A DNA stretch of 64,000 nt. Source: Trematomus loennbergii. Lineage: Eukaryota; Chordata; Actinopteri; Perciformes; Nototheniidae. Location of the stretch: contig JAAOOA010000016.1 of assembly GCA_012861695.1 (NCBI GenBank), forward strand, positions 21,474,202 through 21,538,201. The letters run 5' to 3'. Under the pieces are notes generated by a model. The model saw nothing but the letters and a program-made list of their open reading frames with translations. It did not search any database and had not been told where the DNA came from. This document shows, piece after piece, positions 1 through 11,929 of this stretch; positions within the stretch are counted from its first letter, which is position 1, and each line of letters starts with the position of its first letter. Position numbers and translations under genes: made by a program.

Positions 1-300
1 CCCCCCCCCCCTGAAACGCCTTGATTGTAGTTCTTTGTTTACTTCAGTAAAATCACTATGTAACACTTGTCTATTGGCTAGCGCTCCAACACATTGTACG
101 TTATGCGGTTGACCAATCACTACAGAGACCTGGCCAGCTAACCAATCAGAGCAGACTGGGCTCTGGTTTCAGACAGAGGGGGGAAAGAGGTGCTGCAGCA
201 CAGACAGTATGAGAAAAACAGTAAAGCATGGAGACATGTCACAGTAGATGCTCACAATATACATATGAACCTGAAAATGGGTAGAATATGGCCCCATTAA
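1..300 (+). mobile_element. TTAA-type MITE, family A, left part cut by the window edge
   Basis: From a C-run at base 1 to TTAA at 297-300, this matches family A copies at 27221-27557 and, inverted, 57062-57516. Shared landmarks are CTATTGGCTAGCGCTCCAAC, ACCAATCAGAGCAGACTGGG and the run leading to GATATGAACCTGAAAA-like sequence before the right end. No coding capacity is seen. It lies in grid1 intron 2. Confidence 0.8.
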
Positions 301-340
301 TCATTATCTGAAGCAGCAACCTGGAATATCTCCTCTGTAC

Positions 341-1171
341 TTAAAGGAGAGGTGTCATGCTTTTCCGGTTATTACCCGTCCCCTTGTGTGTTATGAAGGT
401 TTTTATGCATGTAAACGGTGTGCAGAGTCAAACCCCTCAAAGTACACCCTATAGCGAGTAAAACTCTAACACAGAAAATACCTCCCCAAAACGCCTCGTT
501 GGAGATACGTCATTGTCCATTTGATTCTTCCGGGTACGGCATGATGTCAACCCGTACCCGGAACGAAATGGACCAATCCGTGGAGCCGTTACGTTACGTC
601 CGCGGAGCCGTTACGTTAAGCCCCCGCTGATTGGTCCAAATTGACCAATCCACGGACTTCCTCACACACACATCTGTGTGCAGGGAGCAGGCAGCTCTGC
701 TGATTTCTCCTCCCTGGCTGCAGGCTGATAACAGACAGTTGGGATCGTGGCAAAATTCTCTCTGCAGACCCATTCTCACAGCATTTATCAACCTTTTTCT
801 TACTCAATATCAAGCCACACTTATTGTTTTTACTTCGGCTGTGACTTTGTGTGTGCTCAGGATGAGTTTGGCTGTGTTTCGCTGTGTATCCTAAACAAGG
901 AAACAACACCTCCACGGAGCTCAGCGCGATTCACAACGTCCCGACCAATCAGAGCACACTGTGCTCACAGGGAGGGTGGGGGCTGGAGCTATTGGTGCTA
1001 CAACGAGCCGTTAAAGGCAGAGAGTGAAATTCAGTGAATACACGTAGTTTACAGAGATGCTGTATGAGAAACCAATGTGAGTTTGGAAAAATGCACAGTA
1101 TAAATCTATTCTAGTATACCTCAACAATGGAATTATGATCAGTGGAAATGGCCATGACACCTCTCCTTTAA
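341..1171. mobile_element. TTAA-flanked MITE with 15-bp perfect terminal inverted repeats
   Basis: TTAA at 341-344 and 1168-1171 flank a body of 823 bp whose ends are exact inverted copies (AGGAGAGGTGTCATG and CATGACACCTCTCCT). TTAA targets are used by piggyBac and Kolobok-type transposases; which one mobilised this is not decidable here. Inside are a 10-bp perfect inverted repeat (CCGGGTACGG, 530-539, with 552-561), a 22-bp-period direct repeat of GGAGCCGTTACGTTA, and five CCAAT motifs. The ORFs inside show no transposase similarity. Confidence 0.85.
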
Positions 1172-2175
1172 GGTTTATACCACTCTGTTCCATGTGGACC
1201 TCATCAAGGTTTAAGTCATGTGAATTTGAAGATTACAAATGTGTGATGTTTTTCTGGATAACTGCTAAATGGCATGGGATAATTTAAGCAAAAGGCAGGA
1301 CATATTATCATGCTTCTCTGCCTGTCAGGGGCACTATGAATAGCAATGACTCATCAAGGCCTTTGTGCAACTAGGGACAAAAGTACAGGCTGGTTACTAA
1401 GTGCAGCGGACATACACAGCATTTGAAGGTCCCATCGAATCTATTAAAGTCGTAATGATTCATTTTACTGGAAGAATTTGTAATCACTGTTGCAGTCAAC
1501 TATTGGACCACCTTTCAATGACAGAGAGATAACCTTGATCAAAATCATTTCATTGCTAATCCTGTCTGATTTGTGGAGGTGTGTTTCTTGGATGCTTACG
1601 GGGAATCCAAATGATGCAGACAAACATTTTGAGTATAAACAGCTGAAGGGGTGATAAATGTGCATGGACGGGATTGCAGACTCATCCTTCAAAGGGATAT
1701 AAAAGCAAGAAATATTTGTTTGTCTTGTGTGATTACTCAAGTGGATTATTGGTGTTGGAATGACATTTGATCAACTTCAAATGATTTTCATTTCACACAA
1801 CATATTATTCTAAGCTTCTGTGCTCTAACTCAATGCTTCCACCTAGCTTTCGACCACAGAAGACACCTTGCGTTAGTATAGTGGCACAGCACTTTGCAGA
1901 TGGCCACACACACACGTTTTTTCATCCATGACTGCTTCCCAAGGGACCACAATGCCTGATAAACACGTGTAATGAAAAACATAAACTCATGGCTTTAAAA
2001 AAAACCCTGCAAGATCAAGGCAGTCAAGACTTTGATACAAGGGAATTATTTCCTGATCGTAACTAGAAGTGACGAGAGACCGCCTTCCTGACGTGCCCTG
2101 CGGCCCCCAAAGTAATCAAATCAAATAGCAAGGGCAATTTATAGCAGAAATGATCTGTGGGGGAATCGCGCTTAC
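1172..2175 (-). other. grid1: proximal part of grid1 intron 2
   Basis: Intron sequence downstream of exon 2; the intron continues left beyond base 1 through two TTAA-type MITEs. Apart from those elements I see no exon, RNA gene or repeat here. The microRNA hosted by GRID1 in mammals (mir-346) was not seen. Confidence 0.7.
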
Positions 2176-2331
2176 CTTCCTGCACGGCCTCGAAGGGGTT
2201 GTTTGGCTCGATAAGTTTCACAGAGTGGGTGATTTTCTCGCTCTGCAGAATGTCATCGTTCAGACTCAGGTCTGAGATGGCAAGTTGGAAAATCTCCTCA
2301 TCTCTCGCAGAGTTTTCCTCGAATATGGCAC
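2176..2331 (-). CDS. grid1: grid1 exon 2: start of the amino-terminal domain of glutamate receptor delta-1
   Basis: Read on the minus strand, this 156-bp exon has a clean acceptor (TTTTTATTCCACAG just above 2331) and donor (GTAAG at 2175-2171). It begins with the last two bases of a Gly codon split with exon 1 and ends with one base of the next codon, so both junctions are phase 1. It encodes [14 protein letters not shown], then [19 protein letters not shown], and ends NNPFEAVQE. This is the first part of the LIVBP-like amino-terminal domain of delta glutamate receptors. In the known family this domain sits in the synaptic cleft and binds cerebellin, linking the postsynaptic receptor to presynaptic neurexin. 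The [14 protein letters not shown] stretch and AIFEEN start fit GRID1 better than GRID2, which has a more divergent NQNEEILQTEKIT-like segment. Later exons must lie left of base 1. Whether it is grid1a or grid1b cannot be told. Confidence 0.95.
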
Positions 2332-2541
2332 CTGTGGAATAAAAATAATCCCATGTTATTTGGAGAGTAATCTCGAGGGGATGAAGTTAGATTGCACGGT
2401 AAAGTTGAAGGTGAAAGCAGTTGATTTATGGACCTTCAAAGCTAAAAATAATGTATAATCTGTTGGTGGACAAACACATGTAAACCTGATGCCTGATTTC
2501 ATTATAGTTAGTGGATTTATCTCAGTGAGCCAGTACATGAT

Positions 2542-2562
2542 TTCAGCACCATGGAGAGCAAC
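2542..2562 (+). promoter_or_regulatory. candidate REST/NRSF binding site (RE1/NRSE) in grid1 intron 1
   Basis: The sequence TTCAGCACC-AT-GGAGAGC fits every position of the widely used 17-base RE1 consensus (NTYAGMRCCNNRGMSAG) with the canonical 2-base spacer between half sites. The three bases after it depart from the usual GCC end. It lies about 1.4 kb inside the gene from exon 1. REST silences neuronal genes in non-neuronal cells, and a delta glutamate receptor is a plausible target. Confidence 0.6.
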
Positions 2563-2929
2563 ACGGCCACATCACACAGACTCTCATTATTTGATGCCTA
2601 AAGTAGTCAGATTTTGAAAAGAATGCCTGTCATGTCTACTAGATCGATGGCACTTTACCCAATAAGCATTATAGGCCTAGTGTGGGAGGCGCACTGAAGC
2701 TCAACTGTCTCCCTCCCTCCCGTCTTTTTTCCTCTGTTTATGGCATCAGCTGCTATTGGGAGATGCATATATCAGGGAAAAAGGTTTCAGGAAATGAGAA
2801 GTATAATTGGGGTACCCGAACGATATGTGGGGCATCTGCCAATATTATCTGGATGGAGTCCCACCTCTGTATTAAGCCAGTGACTGAGCACCTGCTGCTT
2901 GCCAGACTGTTGCAGTAAACTGTGAACAT

Positions 2930-2951
2930 CAGCAGCAGCAGCAGCAGCAGC
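2930..2951. repeat. (AGC)n microsatellite
   Basis: Seven AGC/CAG units in grid1 intron 1. Confidence 0.9.
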
Positions 2952-3068
2952 GGAGGAGCACCGCGACAAAATGTGCTCACAGTGACATTGACATTTGTAT
3001 CTGTGACTACAATGACAGTCATTATAAGTGGACACAGAAGTGAAAAGGGGACACAAATATAATGTACA

Positions 3069-3232
<164 letters not shown>

Positions 3233-3966
3233 AAGAGATCATGTATGCATTTTGAAACTGTAATGCAATGCGATGTGTAGGGATACACAGATCAGAATTA
3301 TCTCAACATCATGATGAGATTAAAGCATCCCCCATCTCTGGAAAAGGCAGCTCTGGTTTGAAGTTGAGAACAAAGAGGCTCTATGCGTTTTGCATTTCTA
3401 AAACGAAACTCCACTGACATTCGCTCGGTCTTGTAATTGACATTGCAGTCACGTTCCGGTGAAAGTTGAGGCTTCTCGGATACAGACAAGAGGTAGCTTG
3501 GTCTAAAAAAGCCTCAACCATTTGGCTATTGGACATTGATTTCCTCAAAGCTTATAGGCCCTCTTGCTGTAGTCCGTTTAAAAAAAAACTGAATTTCAAT
3601 TTACAGGCCGATAAGAGTGAGGATACGATCGTAAGCCTGCATTAATGCATTGATTTGCGGTAGATAAGTGAAACAAATATATGCAGAAAAAGGCTGATAA
3701 ATAAATAACTTAGATTAAAGAAAATGTTAAAAAAAATAGCCATAGTAAAGGTCAGAGGCATGGCCATCTAAAAAACGCCAACTTTTCAACTCGCTTGAGA
3801 GTCAAAGTGTTACTTAAACACAGGATGCAAGCTGAATAGACTATTTATCCCGCCCTCTCACCAAAATCCTTTGATCAACGCAGTATGCGCTGGCTGAGCT
3901 TTATCCCCGCACGCTTTGCCTTTACACCTGTCAAACCCAAACAGCATTTTTTTTCCTGACGCTTAC

Positions 3967-4045
3967 CGATATGTATGATGGAGTCCGCTCCGGCCGAATT
4001 GCATTGGAATATCCACAGGGAAAGGCAGATCAGCAGCAACTCCAT
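3967..4045 (-). CDS. grid1: grid1 exon 1 (coding part): start codon and signal peptide
   Basis: The minus-strand coding part is 79 bp: 26 codons plus one base, followed by the donor GTAAGC (3966-3961). It reads MELLLICLSLWIFQCNSAGA then DSIIHI. Residues 1-19 are a hydrophobic signal peptide, and ADSIIHIG is the conserved mature start of delta receptors. The start codon is supported by an in-frame TGA only 12 bases upstream (4057-4055), by a favourable context (G at -3, G at +4), and by the same signal-peptide length as I recall for mammalian GRID1. The split Gly codon (G|GT) rejoins exactly with exon 2. The protein is a single-pass-entry secretory-pathway ion-channel subunit of the postsynaptic membrane, but only its leader is encoded here. 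Confidence 0.93.
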
Positions 4046-4071
4046 CTCGGGATTTCAGCGAAGCGGATCAT
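4030..4071 (-). CDS. overlapping upstream ORF of grid1 (13 codons plus stop)
   Basis: On the minus strand an ATG at 4071-4069 lies 26 bases before the grid1 start codon in a different frame. It reads MIRFAEIPRWSCC and stops at TGA 4032-4030, inside the grid1 coding sequence. The ATG context is weak (T at -3, A at +4), so leaky scanning would be expected. It matters only if transcription starts upstream of 4071. It is probably a regulatory uORF rather than a functional peptide. Confidence 0.4.
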   Translation of the reverse strand: MIRFAEIPRWSCC

Positions 4072-4620
4072 CCAAGCTCTGCTCGGCTGTCCTATACTGT
4101 CCAAATGGAGCACCCAAAGAAAAAAGGGAAAAAAAGATGATCAAAACCCAGCGCAAAACAGAACTGCGGTCCTCCTACTGGCAGATCAGACCCGCATGAA
4201 ACCCTACAGAAATGATCAGTTTGTCTCTTTTTTTTGACCAACAAAAACAACCCGACTGCAGGAAGCAAGGCTCCAAAAGACGAGGGAGAACCAACGGGAA
4301 CGCGAGGTAAGACTGAAAAAAAAACAGGTAGCCCGGTGAGAGAGACCGGCGTTACCTCTCTCACTCTCGCCTCTCTCCCTGCGTTTCGGCGTCTAAAGCA
4401 TGGCAAGCAACAAAAAATGCGGAGGAGGGACACCCCTGTAACTACACACGGAAAGAGGCTCACATACACACTCCGAGAGAAAAAAAACCTGCACACACTC
4501 ACTCTTCAGTCCTATCTCGATCACGTGACTGCAGAGACTTCACGACTCCGCTGCTGTCCCGACAAGCCGGGTAGAAATGATTTGGACTAGCCGGAGAAAG
4601 ACGCACGGAGAGCCGATATC
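4046..4620 (-). promoter_or_regulatory. grid1: grid1 5' UTR and probable promoter region
   Basis: This is the sequence just upstream of the grid1 start codon on the minus strand. The transcription start cannot be located from sequence alone; no convincing TATA box was placed. The block is richer in CpG than the surrounding AT-rich DNA, as expected near a neuronal promoter. It contains an 8-bp palindromic E-box (TCACGTGA, 4521-4528) and several out-of-frame ATGs. The boundary at 4620 is a guess from the fall in GC content. Confidence 0.45.
4521..4528. promoter_or_regulatory. palindromic E-box TCACGTGA
   Basis: An 8-bp palindrome with the CACGTG core bound by USF, MITF/TFE and MYC-type bHLH-zip factors, about 480 bases upstream of the grid1 start codon. 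Binding is inferred from the motif only. Confidence 0.3.
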
Positions 4621-5315
4621 TCAACTCATGACTTGAGGTTATAAAAAAAAGTCAATCAGCCTTTGTATGCTTTGCAGAAAAAGAAAAACAAGTGCGTGAC
4701 AAAAGCTCAATCGCAAACGCAAACATATAGACTGGAGAGATGGGAAGTGAATGGCGGTGTAAACAGTTTACTTTGGAGAAGTTGACGTCTTTTTCAAGAA
4801 GGATGTGAGGGCGCAGCGCGGCAGAGACACATTTCAGCGTTTACTTCAGTGGCGACGGAGCGCAGCTGATGTGGCAGAGGAAAGGATTTACACACGGTGC
4901 TCCTCGGCGAGGGCTGATGGATGAGGGACAGACGTGACAGAAGCCACACCGCCTGACTGAACCGGGAACAGCTGGACTGAGTTACCGGAGGAGCATTTTG
5001 AAGAGAAGCAAACACACAATAGCTAAATGTTTTGTGACAGCTGCATGACTTATTCGATTCATTGACTGTTGCTTCAGCAAAATTGACGCCCTCTTTGTTT
5101 TCACACCGGATTCTGGCATTGGGGGTTCATTTTAAGGACAGTTTTTTGTTTTTGTTTGGGGAATCATATTACAGGGTTCCAGTAATTATTGTTGGGTATA
5201 CGAGACACTCCTCATAATATCTGAACAATGCCAGGCGTGTGCAGAGCTGTGCAGAGCTGTGAAGAAGAGGAAGAAGTCGTGCCAGAGACGGAGTTTCTAG
5301 ATAGGCATAATCTTA

Positions 5316-5369
5316 CAATTAAAGGATATTTCTCGTGACTGCAATAAAAACGGAAATATCTCTTAATTG
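5316..5369. repeat. 54-base imperfect inverted repeat upstream of grid1
   Basis: Left arm CAATTAAAGGATATTTCTCG and right arm CGGAAATATCTCTTAATTG pair over about 18 positions with one bulge and a loop of about 15 bases. It sits 37 bases from the upstream RE1-like motif. It could be a solo mini-MITE; no target duplication was identified. Confidence 0.45.
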
Positions 5370-5405
5370 TTTGGTTACGTCTGTCAGAGGCACAGAGCAG
5401 AAACT

Positions 5406-5426
5406 TTCAGCACCATCGGCAGCGGG
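5406..5426 (+). promoter_or_regulatory. weaker RE1-like motif upstream of grid1
   Basis: The left half site TTCAGCACC is exact, with a 2-base spacer and a right half CGGCAGC that matches the canonical GGACAGC at five of seven positions. It lies about 1.36 kb upstream of the start codon in the same orientation as the intron 1 site. Confidence 0.3.
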
Positions 5427-8400
5427 CAGCTCCACTACGCTGCACAAGTCAAAGAAAAAGGCACCTGTAGAGCAAATAGTCAGCGATAGCACAGTGTACT
5501 AGATACTTCAATGTTTTAATACCTTGTTTCCTTCCCATGTATTGGAATATATCAGAAACCATAAATGGAAAATTGTTGCAACCATTCTTCCTTTACTTCA
5601 GAGACAAACTTGATGAATCCACATCACTCTAATGTCAAAGTCTTCCATGTTCTGCATCATGGTTATAATATGGTTTTCATTGCAGCAGAGGAATAAACAC
5701 CCATGCCTCCAAAGTTGTTGTAAAATCACACACTACCCCTACTGGCCATCTGTGTATACTGCAGCTGTGTTTACGCAAAATGTTTCCATCAATTCAGAAC
5801 GATTCATGACATTTCTGTGTGATTTAGATATAACAGGGTAAATATGAAGTTGACAAGGCCAATTTAAAACCTTTATAGCACAAGCTGTCTGTGCCCATAA
5901 CTTAGCTTAAAAGTGAAACACAACAGTAGATATTTATGTTTTGATATAATGCTAACCCATAAATCAGAGTTTAGAGCAATAGCGTTGACAATAAAAGGAA
6001 AGGAACACATAATATGATTAAATTATTGTCATGATCCCAATTACAGTTCCCATGAAACAGTAGGTCAATCTAGACTCATTACAAGGGATCAAAACAGAAA
6101 GATTTAACTAGAGATTTGGGTTGTAATCTGACAGGCTCTTCAACAATACCATAAACAATTCATCACTCCCAGCAGGAGAATACATTTAGTTATTTCATTG
6201 AAGCAGTGTGTTGTTGAGATTTCATCATCAAAATATTGTGTAATGCAAGTCTGCCATTTCTCTATCTCTCATGTCTTCTGAGTAATGTTGTGAATCTTGT
6301 GCAACATCTATAAGAATAAAAAACGTGTTTTATCTGACTTAAAACTGCAATGAATCTGTCCAATAACATTAATGAGTTATGTATATAGGATGTTGAATAA
6401 TAAAAAAAGATAGAATACATGTGATTGTGTTTTTTAACTGTATAGATACAATGTGTGAGTATTTCATATGGTGAACTTCAGCATATGAAATGCATAATGT
6501 CTCAAATATCTGCGTTACAGGTGAGCTGTGATCGACCAAGCCAAGGCTTTTTTTTCTCCGTAAGTGTAAGTCCTGCTGTCTTAGTCATTACCATATATCA
6601 GAGAGGCATGTTGAAAATAATGTGTGTCCTCGAATATTTATTCTCTGCATATAGAAAGGTATTCATGAGACATTTGAATGAGTAGCACTGTGTGTTTTGT
6701 GGCGTGAGTTGGCGAGTCCTATGCATTAGTAAGTACTGTAGATTGAAAATAATAGAGGCAATACCTTTCCATAGAAAGTAGGCCAATGTATAATCACCCA
6801 TTTTTTGGGTTCATTATGCTTTTTTTTCATACCGGCTTTTTTTTTTTAATCCAAAAACATCCTTTGACTAATTGAATACACCTCCATGGGTGTCAACATG
6901 AGTTAACCTCAAAAGTGCCACAAACAGTCACCGAGACATTGGTGGGTCGGTCACGCCTGCGCTTTGTGACGAAGGTGGAATTTCATTATCGCACAAGCCT
7001 GAGTCATTAATGTTTATGGCCATGAGCAATGAAGTGCAACAGAAAGACAGGAGTTCTTCTCCTCCTTTTCTTGAACAAGGCCAAAAAGTGAATTTAAATG
7101 TTGAGGAGCTGTCACATGCAGAAGAGTCAAAGCTCCCAAAAAACGTAGTCGTGAAGAGTTAAGTACCAATGTGACCTTATGGCCTATTCTGTGATAAACA
7201 TTTGATTCCTTTCTCCCTAATAAAACCTCTCTATAATCGAAAGCCTACAGCACAGGTCACGGCATGATTCATTGTTTCTAAAGAATAGCATCTTATCGTT
7301 CTGGGTCCTGGGTTTCTTCTGATGAGACCAATCTCTCAGTTTCATCTTAAATTATTTTCTCACGCATGGTTGGGGGCTGTGATTGCTGTGCACAGTGAAA
7401 TACACATCCATTGCTCATGAGTAGCTGGTCTCTGTCCTCATTGATTAGTATTTCTATTAGTGCTACAATATACGTGGGATCTGCTTTTGACTCTAACAGG
7501 AGGAATCATTTTAATGGTCTTACACATTAAAGGGCAATTACTTACTGTGTTTATTGTGTTTGGCCTTATCTCTGCACATTTGATACCTTGTGATGTGCTG
7601 AAGAATAAGTGAGTTTATTCGCTTCATTAGGCTTTAATCTAACATATATGCGGTCAATGAAAATAAGTGGACAGAGCCAGCAGCATACAGACAAATGTAC
7701 TGTAAGTCAACATAATTAGACTGGTTACTGCAGCAGTTGTCTGGCATGCACACAGTGTGTTAATGTCTTTTAGTATTACCAATAAATAAAAAGCACAGAG
7801 CAGCACCAGTGCACCGCAGCAGTTGAAGTAAGTTTCATAAAGTAGTTGGTTTGCCAGTAGAATAGCAAGAGATGGCACTAATATCATGAGTTGACCGAAG
7901 AGTTTGTCACCGTGAAGTTGGCCCTGTCCGTGCCATTGTGGCGCTGGATGTTAAAATATGAAGCCCCCTGCACAAATTTGGAAGAGGCTAAATCTAGTAG
8001 AAAATCCATTCATGTCAAGCTGATCTGTGTAGGGAATAGCAATAAGTTGCAGCACCAGAGGTGAATAAGCAAGACTTTCCCTTCCAAATACACAGCCTGA
8101 GGTAACATTATAGATTAATCATGTTATGGGAGAATAAGCACAACCTTCATCACAGAGCCTGAATATCAATGAGTGAATTGTTAACTACCCGCATCATTAT
8201 ATATTTCAACATTACACCAAGCTGAACCGTAGTGAAATATGTACCAGGTAATAAATATATAAATGGTGGTCTATCTGTGTCAGCCTGGAGCCCAGCAGGT
8301 TGACAGCTGCCAGAGCAGAGGCTTTGTATGTTTTCCAGCCAGGGACATGACGAAGGATTCAAGTCTAATTCAAGTTTGCAACCTTCAAGCATTCTTGCTC

Positions 8401-10100
8401 ATGTTTCTCAGGCTTATAATAATATGACACATGATCAAGACCTGTGGGATGTAACCTTAAGTTTGTTGTTCAAGATTTTCTAATAGCAGACCCACATCTA
8501 ACTTTAGAGGGATACTCATTCTTTGCCTGTGTATTATGATCACCAATATCAAGTATACAGTAACTACTGTGTTTGCATGGACATGAAAAACTTTATGTCC
8601 ATGTCTCACCCTGTTATGTTCCTGCAAATAACTAATGAGTAGAAAAGTAATTTTGCAGAACATATTCTCTAAAAAGCCGAGAGAGAAGACTGAACAGGTT
8701 GTATGATGAGCCGCTGTTCTGGAAAATAAAAAGAGGTTGTTCTAACTTGATTCATTGTATGAGCATTACTAAAGAAAAGCTGGAAATGGCATGTGGAAAA
8801 AAACTAAGAGCTCCTCTGCTGTTGTCCAACTGGGAGGGGATTGTTGTTTCTCCGATTAAATATAAACTAGTCAGTGTTTTCAGTTTTTGGCATTCACAAT
8901 TCATTGAACACACTGATCTGTGTTTACAGAAAACCCACAGTATCTTTATCTTTCTGTCTCTTTGTTTCTCTGCCGAAATATCTCAGCACATCAACTTACA
9001 AAACACCAGCAGGTCTAAGATTCTGGAAGCTTCTGTTTGTTACAACAACAACAAATTGCATTCATGTGGAACATCCGCCAATGCAATCCGTTGTTTTTAT
9101 TAATAAAATAAGAATGTATTATTCAGCATTAGCTAAATCAGCAAAGCACTAATTCTTCCTGCAGAGATGTTTACAATGTGTTCGCCTAATAGCGACTGTT
9201 GAGCCATTTGTTGATGGTGCCCTGAGTGGTGCTATTGAACCCAATGCCTGTGTCAGCTACATTTTCACTCAAGCTGTGCCTGCAAGACACTCATTAGTGG
9301 ATGAGGTTGTTTAAAGGGGAGCCACTTACCAGAAGCACACTTAGAAATCTACCTGCGTAGAGGTACTCTTCTCAAATGTGCACAACAACAAATTGCTTCG
9401 AATTTTGATAGTCTTCAAGAGCAGGTCAATCTGATTCATTATTAAATTCAGCATAAAAGGAAAACTAACAAGGTAACCAGAGAACACACAGTGGCGAGAC
9501 AAAGAGAGGCCCCATCTCAAATGAAAATAAAGCACTGCTACTTACTGGCGCACATTTATTATTCAAATGATCCACATGTTGTAGCTGCAGAGCACAGAAA
9601 GAAGAATCTCAAAATGATGTTAGCTGACAAACACTTATGGAAGTTCTCCATTTCTTCTGCCATTATGCAAAACAAAATAATCTAAAATGTGCTTTTAAAA
9701 AAATAGTAGAAAAGGTGAAAAGCAGCAGACTGTTGTCTAGAAGTCAAATACAAGATAACACCAAGCAAATCCATCATTCATTCCTTTTGAAAAACCTTGA
9801 CAGGTAATGCCCAGTGCCTATGGGTCATGAACACCGTGTACAAAACCTGAATTGTTACACAAAACATCAATTATTTCACAGATATTATAGTGCAATAGGA
9901 GGAGAGAAGCCAGTCAGACGGCAACAAGCTTGCCGTTTCAATCTATTCGTAAAGAAGTCAAGGTTCGGCTGCAGCGCTCTGAAAAGTTGGCCTTGCGTTC
10001 TGAACCAACAAAGGAGTCTGACTTTCTTTACCATTTTCATATCTTTCTTTCCTTCGCTCCCAAACTCACTATTTTCTCTTTTGTCCGGCCACCTTGTGCT

Positions 10101-10126
10101 TCTCTCTCTCTCTCTCTCTCTCTCTC
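10101..10126. repeat. (TC)13 microsatellite
   Basis: Uninterrupted pyrimidine dinucleotide run of 26 bases. Confidence 0.95.
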
Positions 10127-11929
10127 AAACTGCGTCTAAGAGGTAGAGATGACATGAGCCTTAGTATTCAGCTCACTTCCTGGTCTTCTTTTAACTCAAT
10201 AGGGTTTCTGCCTTCCTTTTGGCCCCAAGGCCTACTTTTAAGAAGTAGAATGCCTTGGGATTAATGACGAATCTAACACAATAAGCATTACTGATATAAA
10301 ACCAAATTGGATCTCTGTGTAGTACCTCCAAATGTACCCAAATGTATTCTCCCTCTGCTACTAAGATCATCCTAATAGTTACCAGGGTTCCTATGCAGAG
10401 TTGTTCCCCTGCAGCCAGTTCCCACACACAGCCAAGATTTATTATCACCCTTGAAATGTTGTCACTTCCATACTGAAAATATGCAGAAATACGCCTCATT
10501 TCCTTATTTAAAAGCAGATATTATTTAAAACATCTCTGCAGTTATATTACTGGCTTCCATTTGGGTAATTATCCTTCAAATGTGGGATAAGTGACAGAGT
10601 ATCCTGGTGGCATCTGATTAATTAGAATGGGATTGAATAGGCCTAGCCAGGCTCTATTGGATTAATTAATTGGCAGATGATATAGTCTTGTGTTGCGGGC
10701 ATATTACATTAACTGTCACACTGCATTTGATGACAAGGTTACAAGCAATCCATTCAGTGACACAAACATGATTGGAGTAGGATATTATCCAGCTGAGGGA
10801 AGCCTTAGATCATTTTAAATACACTCTGCTAAGACTTACGAGTGATGACAAAGTCATGAATTGTCCGATTAACATACATTACTGGTTCCAAATGAAAGGG
10901 GCTCCCCTGCAGATAGCTGCGGTACAGTATACTTCTTCTCATTTCATAGAGTCATTTGGGAAATTATAGATTTACGGGGCATGATAGCAATTAAATGTTG
11001 CACTTCAAATGTTCACATATCAATAGTCAAAACAGCAGGTAATGAGGCATCTTGACCCCAAAAAGTTCTCCTCAGGAAGCCCTATTGGCAGGACAACATC
11101 ATTTTTTGTTTGTTAAAATGTTGTGAGGTCTAGATACAATCGAGACTGGGTTATGACATGATTTGGGTTAAAAGACAGCATTGTGTTTAGGATTTAAAAT
11201 GCTACTTCCTAAAGCATTGAGATCACGGTTAAAAGAAGCAAATGGTGGAAAGGAAATGAGAAACTGAAAGGCACTCCTCCTGTGCTAATGTCCAACAATT
11301 TGGTGTCCAATTTACTACAACCTCCTCCTTCTAGGGACTCCATAATATACACTATAACAAAGAAACACTTCCTCCTTTGTTCCCCACAGAGAAGACTACT
11401 GCTAGCACAAACAAAGGAATATATGTTGTTTACATTGTTGATGGCATTTGCCAAAGGAAAGCTGTTCCTATCCGATAAATGCCCATTTAAACTTCTAGCC
11501 TCTGCTTGAAAAACAAGATTTCAGTAACAAATGTGTCATCTTTAAGAGGAAATTGAAAAAAGTTGATATTATGACAAAGGTCATATTGGACAAGACTGAA
11601 CTGTCAGCTGTTGACACAAAAGTCAATGATGTAGACTGGACACTATCTTCTTTGTGTTTTCTTTGACATATGTGTTCATGATAAATGAATAATGGCAATT
11701 AAATGGTGCGCATGTTTTGATGAGGATGGCAAGAATAGCATATATGCCTGTATCTTTATTAAAGTGATTAAGTAATGAATCATTAGCATACATGAATCAC
11801 ACATCAACAAATTGAAAAATTGAAAAGGCATGGCCAAAATAGCATAAATGCGATGTGCTATAGACCCCCCAACATTCATAAATCACACTTTAAGGGAAGT
11901 TCATGTCTTATTAAGGGGAGCAAGGCCCC
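10127..11929. other. intergenic stretch, nothing recognised
   Basis: AT-rich sequence without a supported exon, RNA or mobile element. Confidence 0.55.

Larger units (their letters stand above)
4621..10100. other. grid1 5' flank, no gene recognised
   Basis: Scanned on both strands. Apart from the RE1-like site and the inverted repeat near 5.3 kb, I see only AT-rich unique-looking DNA and short A or T runs. The ORFs here are short and lack recognisable motifs or splice context. Confidence 0.6.
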
